From positions 11,257,419-11,321,418 of the forward strand of contig JAQNBH010000007.1 of NCBI GenBank assembly GCA_028752905.1: a DNA stretch of 64,000 nt, read 5' to 3'. The notes under the pieces were generated by a model that was not told where the DNA came from, did no database searches, and saw only the letters and a list, made by a program, of their open reading frames with translations. Both the position numbers and the translations under genes were made by a program. Shown here one piece after another: positions 57,740 through 64,000 of the stretch. The DNA is from Cladorhizidae sp. MBARI D1340-BT2 (Eukaryota > Porifera > Demospongiae > Poecilosclerida > Cladorhizidae). Numbering within the stretch: the stretch's first letter is position 1; each line of letters opens with the position of its first letter.

Positions 57740-59578
57740 TAGGTGCAGAACTAGAGTAGCTTGACACAGACTTGGGCGGAACTAGAGTAGCTTGACACAG
57801 ACTTGGGGGGAACTAGAGTAGCTTGACACAGACTTTGGGATAACTATAGCAAGCTTGACACAGACTTTGGGAGAACTAGATTAGCTTGACACAGACTTTG
57901 GGGGAACTAGAGTAGCTTGACACAGACTTGGGGGGAACTAGAGTAGCTTGACACAGACTTGGGGGGAACTAGAGTAGCTTGACACAGACTTGGGGTGAAC
58001 TAGAGTAGCTTGACACAGACTTGAGGAGAACTAGAGTAGCTTGACACAGACTTTGGGGTAACTATAGTAAGCTTGACACAGACTTGGGGAGAACTAGAGT
58101 AGCTGACACAGACTTTGGGGGAACTAGAGTAGCTTGACACAGACTTGGGGGGAACTAGAGTAGCTTGACACAGACTTGGGGGGAACTAGAGTAGCTTGAC
58201 ACAGACTTGGGGGGAACTAGAGTAGCAGATTTGGGGGGAACTTGAGTTGCTGACACAGACTTGGGGAGAACTAGAGTAGCTTGACACAGACTTGGGGTGA
58301 ACTAGAGTAGCTTGACACAGACTTGAGGAGAACTAGAGTAGCTTGACACAGACTAGGGGGGAACTAGAGTAGCTTGACACAGACTTGGACAGCACTACAG
58401 TAGCTAGACACAGACTTGTGGGGAACTAGAGTAGCTTGACACAGACTTGGGGAGAACTAGAGTAGCTTGACACAGACTTGGGGAGAACTAGAGTGGCTTG
58501 ACACAGACTTGGGGGGAACTAGAGTAGCTTGACACAGACTTGGGGGGAACTAGGGTAGCTTGACACAGACTTGGGGGGAACTAGAGTAGCTTGACACAGA
58601 CTTGGGGGGGAACTAGAGTAGCTTGACACAGACTTGGGGGGAACTAGAGTAGCTTGACACTGACTTGGGGGAACTGGAGTAGCTTGAGAGACTGACTTGG
58701 GCATAACTAGAGTAGCTTGACACAGACTTGGGAAGAACAAGGGTAGCTTGACACAGACTTGGGGGTAACTACTGTAGCTTGACACAGACTTGGGGGTAAC
58801 TACTGTAGCTTGACACAGACTTGGAGAGAACTAGAGTAGCTTGACACAGACTTGGGGAGAACTAGAGTAGCTTGACACAGACTTTGGGGGAACTGCAGTA
58901 GCTTGAGACTGACTTGAGGAGAACTAGAGTAGCTTGTCACAGACTTGCGGAGAACTAGAGTAGCTTGACACAGACTTTGGGATAACTATAGTAAGCTTGA
59001 CACAGACTTGGTGGGAACTAGAGTAGCTTGACACTGGCTTGGGGAGAACTAGAGTAGCTTGACACAGACTTGGGGGGAAATAGAGTAGCTTGACACAGAC
59101 TTTGGGGTAACTATAGTAAGCTTGACACAGACTTGGGGAGAACTAGAGTAGGTTGACAAAGACTTGGGGGGAACTAGAGTAGCTTGACACTGACTTGGGT
59201 GAACTGGAATAGCTTGAGACTGACTTTGGCAGAACTAGAGTAGCTTGACACAGACTTGGGGAGAACTAGAGTAGCTAGCTTTTCACAGACTTGGGTAGAA
59301 CTAGAGTAGATTGACACAGACTTGGGCGTAACTACCATAGCTTGACACAGACTTGGGGAGAACTAGAGTAGCTGACACAGACTTCGGGGGAACTAGAGTA
59401 GCTTGACACAGACTTGGGGGGAACTAGAGCAGCTGGACACAGACTTGGGGGGAACTAGAGTAGCTTGACACAGACTTGGGAAGAACTAGAGTAGCTTGAC
59501 ACAGACTTGGGGGGAACTAGAGTAGCTTGACAGTGACTTGGAGAGAATAGAAGCTTGACACGGACTTGAGAGAGCTGG
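57740..59578 (+). repeat. 31-bp minisatellite, array 6 (largest)
   Basis: About 59 units of the 31-bp repeat over 1.84 kb. A variant with CTTTGGGGTAACTATAGTAAG recurs at about 57,833, 58,052, 58,974 and 59,099. This suggests higher-order repeats of several units, and the same variant occurs once in array 1 (about 2,560). Confidence 0.95.
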
Positions 59579-61123
59579 AACAGCCAACACCACTTGACAT
59601 TCACCATGTAATTACTGTAGCCATAGAAATGACCACATCACTGGCACAGCCTCCCTTGACACATCCAAGAACCACACAAAGTTTCTGTCATGAACTAGAA
59701 CCATAGAATGAGATTTCCTGTGATCTTGTATGATTTTGTGTTGGGAATACAATACAATACAAACAAATAATATCACAGCTACAGGTGAGAGACACTGAAA
59801 GCAACAACTCATAGGGAGAAGCCGGTACACTACTTCCGTATCAAAGATTTCATGTGCCAGGAGGCATCTGGAGAAACATAATATGTAACCCAATGACTTC
59901 ACACATTAAACAACACTGAGTGGGGTCGGATTCCCTAAGGTTGTCACCTTAGATGCTGTCATTACGAGTTCAGTGTGTGTGGGTGTGTCCAGTATTTATA
60001 AAGTTCTGCTACCCGATAAAGGTCATCAGATTGAGCAACAGGTTGATTGGAACTAATTAGCAGGGAATTATTTCCCCCCCAATTATGCTAGGAATGCAAA
60101 TTACTTACTAAAGGGAAATGGACTGAGAGCAGTCGGAAAAGAGCAGGAAGTTATAGGCATGATCCCATTTTATCCCCTCATTCGGATACCATGCGTCCAT
60201 TAGTAATGGTGATGCCAGCTAAGTGTGAACCTTACCATATTCGGGCATTTTGGAACCTGTTGGTGCTGTATCTCAGAGATCTCCGGTAACTTCGAAATTA
60301 ATGCCCACTACTCTCCCACTGCTCAAAGAGTTTGTAAATGATTCAGTTTGGATGGTTATAATGCTCTAGTCTAGATGGCTCCAGGGATGACACATTTGGG
60401 TAAAGGAGCCACCCTAAAGTATAACACCATAGTTACTCTTGCAGTCCCAGGAGTGAGGTCAGGGGTCAGCATATTGCAGAGTCAGCACAAGCACAAACCA
60501 CGTGAAGTGGGTGGAGCTACAACTGCCTACAACTGGAAATCTAAGGAGGTAGGGAAGGGTGGCGTCCCTTACCCCGCAGTGTCCACGTGATCTCACGGGT
60601 AATGTATATATAAACCTCCGTGTGCCCAAACACACCCGGATGAGTGCTCTGTAGTGGCTCAGCACCTATTTCGAAATGGTGGTTGTGAAATATACATAAC
60701 TGACATTTCTCTCTGCCTTTCTGTGCTTCTTTCAGGGTCTTGAGCTAGAAATAGTCCCTGTAAATGTTGCCTGGTTGTTAAGCTGGGCGCTTATTGTGTC
60801 CGACACCAACAAAATGATCCATTAAGTGGGTTGGTAGAGGGACGATACAATTTTTTTAAATCTTAAATTACAAAAAAAATTGCCTTGCCGATTCTAGAGC
60901 TCCAAAGATTCTGAACACTTCATCCTATGAACATCTCTGTGTGCTCTCATTTTGATTAAGAACTGTTCCATAGGTATATTCATGCTCACGTTACAGGCAA
61001 TCAATGTGGGTCTCAAAAGCAGAATGCACAAATCCCCAACAGTTGATTAAATTTTTTTTAACATTAAAAAAATAATAATGTTTTGGACTTTATCCTTTAT
61101 ATCATAATGACCTCTAGCTTTAT
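59579..61123 (+). repeat. Constant flank module (copy 6) plus AGAGCTCC spacer
   Basis: Nearly identical to 3,179-4,687, including CCGTATCAAAGATTTCATGT, GAGTGGGGTCGGATTCCC and the dispersed repeat at 60,890-60,990. A minus-strand frame of 96 codons (59,612-59,902) is not maintained in the other copies. Confidence 0.85.
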
Positions 61124-61314
61124 GCAAGTCATTATGAAGCATGTAGACAGGGACAGAGCAGACATACATCTGCTCTTAGCTCTACAGAAGGCAGTCAAGC
61201 ATATAGTGTGACATCATTGTAGATTGGAGAATTGTAGATTGGAGAACAGTGGTCAATGGTAGAGAAAATACAACAGTCTATAAAAAACACTTACTTTACT
61301 TCCCTAACTTCAGC

Positions 61315-61800
61315 AGTATCTACTAATACTTGACCTCTGCCCTAGTACTCTACTAATACTTGACCTCTGCCCTCAGTATCTACTAATACATGACCTCTGA
61401 CTTCACCATCAACTAAAACTTGATCTCTGCCCTCAGTATCTACTAAAACTTGACCTCTGCCCTCACTATCTGCCACTTGACCTCTGCCCTCAGTATCTAC
61501 TAACACTTGACCTCTGACCTCACTATCTACTAACACTTGACATCTGCCCTAGTATCTACTAATACTTGACCTCTTCCCACAGATACTTGACCTCTGCGTT
61601 CAGTATCTACTAATACTTTACCTCTTGACCTCTGCCCAGAGTATCCACTAATACTTGACATCTGCCCTAGTATCTACTAATACTTGACCTCCCTCAGATA
61701 CTTGACCTCTGCCCTCAGTGTCTACTAGTACTTGACCTCTGCCCTAGTATTTGACCTTTGCCCTCAGCATCTATTAGTACTTGACCTCTGCCTTCAAGCT
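61315..61800 (+). repeat. 30-bp minisatellite with AGGTCA half-sites (copy 2)
   Basis: About 15 units of the CAGTATCTACTAATACTTGA + CCTCTGCCCT type, longer than the array at 4,876-5,190. The inverted counterpart is at 63,670-63,920. Confidence 0.88.
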
Positions 61801-62107
61801 TTCATATTCTATATTAGGGGTGGATTTATGAGCTGATACAAATTTCATTTTCACAGATGATTAAAAATTCTTCACACCAACATCAACAACTCAAATCTGC
61901 TGAATTGTCCCTTACCTCACATCACATGACAAATATGAGAGGAGTGGACCACTTCTAATGCTCGCAAGCTTGCTCATGAGGTCTCCCACCAAGAGCAGCA
62001 GCAACACTGACATCACCCATGCCTGCAGGGACACTGCTGCACCTGCCCTATAAGAACATAATCAAGGGCCACACCGGCGGCAGGCCACACGACTGCTCTC
62101 TGAATGA

Positions 62108-62656
62108 CTATGTGCAAACAAAACACCAGCTCTCCCACATTGCCGGTTCTGCTATGCATAGCCCATGCAAGCCATTACAAAGCTGATTATGATGAAGCCA
62201 TGCAAGATAAAGACTCTCGAACTTGATGAGATGATGAGGAATGTTCTTGTGATGTGGGTACATTGACCAACCCAGCCTTCTTATCCCCTCCTGAAACATC
62301 CCATCGCTATGAAATACGGCAATGTCATCACCAATGCTCAGTCTACGTAAGAATTGCTTTTTCCTCATCTCACACCTCTTGCCTTCTGCCAAACCCTCTC
62401 CCACCATCACATGATGATCTTGTAATCCTAATGTTATGTAATCCAAAAGTTCTCTATAAAGCATTACAGCTGGCTGTGTAGAGGCAAGCTTCCAACTAAA
62501 CCAGCAGCCAAACCTCTCTATTGATATTTGCTGATGCACTACTAAATTATGCTGACTAATTGATCCACACCATTCAATGAATACTGAATAATATCTTGCA
62601 CGGCAAATTAGATAAGAAGGAGCTTGTCTCTCCAGCATGACTAGAAGGAGAGACAA
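62108..62656 (-). CDS. Unrecognised 182-codon open frame in the foldback core
   Basis: The longest uninterrupted non-repetitive frame in the window outside the secreted family. The product is not low-complexity and includes MRKKQFLRRLSIGDDIAVF, HHKNIPHHLIKFESLYLAW and CIAEPAMWESWCFVCT. Related but broken versions of its second half occur in the inverted core copy (63,080-63,290) and in element 1 (5,290-5,500), where the same residues appear across frames. I recognise no domain. It may be a remnant of an element-encoded protein or a captured host exon. Its start overlaps the central palindrome, so the true N-terminus is uncertain. Confidence 0.3.
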   Translation of the reverse strand: MSLLLVMLERQAPSYLICRARYYSVFIEWCGSISQHNLVVHQQISIERFGCWFSWKLASTQPAVMLYRELLDYITLGLQDHHVMVGEGLAEGKRCEMRKKQFLRRLSIGDDIAVFHSDGMFQEGIRRLGWSMYPHHKNIPHHLIKFESLYLAWLHHNQLCNGLHGLCIAEPAMWESWCFVCT

Positions 62657-62870
62657 GCTCCTTCTTAGTCATGTGGAGAGACTAGCCCCTTCTTAGTCTT
62701 GCTGGAACCATCTTAATCATTCTCTTGAGAGACTAACTCCTTCTTAGTCTTGCTGGAGAAACAAGCTCCTTCTTAGTCATGTGGAAAGACAAGATCCTTC
62801 ATAGTCATGCTGGAAAGACAAGCTCCTTCTTAGTCATGCTGGAGAGACTATATATCTCTTTCTTGTCTAA
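62611..62870. repeat. Central palindrome and about 30-bp minisatellite
   Basis: AGAAGGAGCTTGTCTCTCC and its exact complement flank a 12-bp centre at about 62,615-62,665. Five to six units of TCTTAGTCATGCTGGAGAGA + CAAGCTCCT follow to 62,860. This is the pivot of the inverted core copies. Confidence 0.85.
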
Positions 62871-63954
62871 TTCGCCCTAAAAAGTTATATTCAGTATTTG
62901 TTGAATGGTGTGGATCAATTAGTCTGCCTAATTTAGTGCACAGTAAACATCGATAAAGAAGTTTGGGTGCTGGTTTAATTAGAAGCTTTCCTCTATATAG
63001 CAGCTGTAATGCTTTGCCAGCGAAATGGATTACTAAACATAAGGATTACAAGGCCATCATGTGATTGTCATGGTGATGGTTTTCAGGAGGGGGGAAGAAG
63101 TGTTGGTTGCTCAACATACCCACATCACAAGAACATTACTATCTCATCAAGTTGGAGAGTCTTTATCTTCACGGCTTCATCATAATTGGCTTTGCAATGG
63201 CTTGCTTGGGCCATGCATAGCAGAGATGGTAATGTTGGTGGGCTGGTGTTTTGTTTGCACACAGTCATTCATTGAGCAGTCGTGTGGCCTCCCGCCAGTC
63301 TGGTCCTTGGTTATGTTCTTATAAGGCAGATGCAGCAATGTCCCTGCAGGCATGGGTGATGTCACTGTTGCTGCTGCCCTTGAAGTGTGTGTGTGGGGGG
63401 GTTCTGAGGGGAAATCCCTTCTGGTGGTTGTTTAGTCAGAATAATTTCATAATTCAATGAGAAGAAGGAAATGGAGGGCAGGGTTGGGGGGATCTCACGA
63501 GCAAGCCAGCTAGGATTAGAAGTGGTCCACTCCTCTCATATTTGTCATGTGATGTGAGGTAAGGGGCAATTCAACAATGTCGATGTGTCGGGTTGAAAAA
63601 TTAAAATATTTTTCATCACCTGTGAAAATGGAATTTGAATCAGTCTATCATGAATATAGAATATGAAAGCTTGAAAGCAGAGGCCAAGTACTAGTAGATA
63701 CTCAGAGCAGAGGCTAATCGTTAGCAGATACTTGAGGGCAGAGGTACATATTAATAGATACTCAGAGCAGAGGCTAATTGTTAGCAGATACTGAGGGCAG
63801 AGGCTAAGTATTAACATATAATGAGTGGAGAGGTCAACTATTAGTAGATAGTGAGGGCTGAGGTCAAGTATCAGTAGAGCACTAGGGCAGAGGTCAAGTA
63901 TTACTAGATACTGAGGGTAGGGAAGTGAAGTAAGTGTTTTTAAGAATTGTTATT

Positions 63955-64000
63955 TTTCTTCCTTTCTCCCTTGTTTTCTTTCTTTCTGCATTTCTTTCTT
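63955..64000 (-). repeat. Start of an inverted copy of the secreted-family upstream block
   Basis: The reverse complement of the last 46 bases matches 28,361-28,406 exactly (AAGAAATGCAGAAAGAAAGA and onward), which lies about 1 kb upstream of copy A. Confidence 0.75.

Larger units (their letters stand above)
61124..63955. mobile_element. Foldback element, copy 2 (core duplicated in inverted orientation)
   Basis: The left arm (61,124-61,800, with the 30-bp array) and right arm (63,670-63,955) match copy 1 at 4,688-6,160. Between them the core is present twice in opposite orientation, at about 61,850-62,640 (minus) and 62,850-63,600 (plus). This makes a nearly 0.8-kb palindrome around a small minisatellite. 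The right arm breaks off at about 63,955, where AAGAAAG-type sequence of the gene-family block begins. Confidence 0.65.

Noticed and set aside
58519..58785. Minus-strand frame repeating CQATLVPPKSVSSYSS
   Set aside because: It is the 31-bp satellite read in frame (three units make 31 codons); other arrays contain stops at the same place, so there is no sign of selection for coding.
61342..61536. Frame repeating VDTEGRGQVL
   Set aside because: A translation of the 30-bp minisatellite.

Overview
The window is eukaryotic, repeat-dominated nuclear DNA from an animal. It is AT-rich, it has GT-AG introns of only about 76-80 bp, and it is packed with minisatellites, microsatellites and decayed transposons. 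There are no prokaryotic-style operons. The short introns, the CTAG/TTAATTA-rich texture and the transposon mix (hAT, Penelope-like, Ty3/gypsy, foldback) would fit an early-branching invertebrate such as a demosponge, but the species cannot be proved from this sequence.

The only genes that look host-like are copies of one small, unrecognised multi-copy family on the minus strand. The best copy (49,026-49,911) has three exons joined by phase-0 introns. It encodes a 243-residue protein with a signal peptide, six cysteines and three N-glycosylation sequons. A second copy (26,449-27,345) is readable if a shifted splice acceptor is used. Five others (24,04x, 29,014, 31,74x, 34,53x, 50,55x) are broken. 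The copies sit inside a roughly 10-kb direct segmental duplication (about 26,400-36,800 versus 47,270-56,800), and the last 46 bases of the window start another, inverted copy.

Layout. 1-2,400: hAT pseudogene, then a possible Penelope-like 5' end with a hammerhead-like motif. 2,421-6,160: 31-bp minisatellite, its constant flank, and a foldback element. 7,040-13,790: minisatellites and the left arm of a 5-kb inverted repeat. 13,800-20,000: serial satellites, including a long TAA tract and a 20-bp satellite with about 30 consensus 5' splice sites. 20,000-24,000: mostly unassigned, with a Penelope-like reverse transcriptase/GIY-YIG remnant. 24,417-26,305: hAT pseudogene. 26,400-36,800: gene-family block with a short-LTR gypsy derivative. 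37,733-41,346: two further hAT remnants. 41,940-46,608: right arm of the inverted repeat. 46,613-47,276: gypsy 5' fragment. 47,277-56,800: second gene-family block. 56,860-57,725: second Penelope-like remnant and a tRNA-derived element. 57,740-64,000: large 31-bp array, constant flank and a second, rearranged foldback element.

The parts do not form a pathway. The window reads as a heterochromatin-like or subtelomere-like mosaic built by transposition, satellite expansion and repeated segmental duplication around a lineage-specific secreted-protein family. Most open reading frames shorter than 100 codons here are chance frames in repeats and are not annotated as genes.
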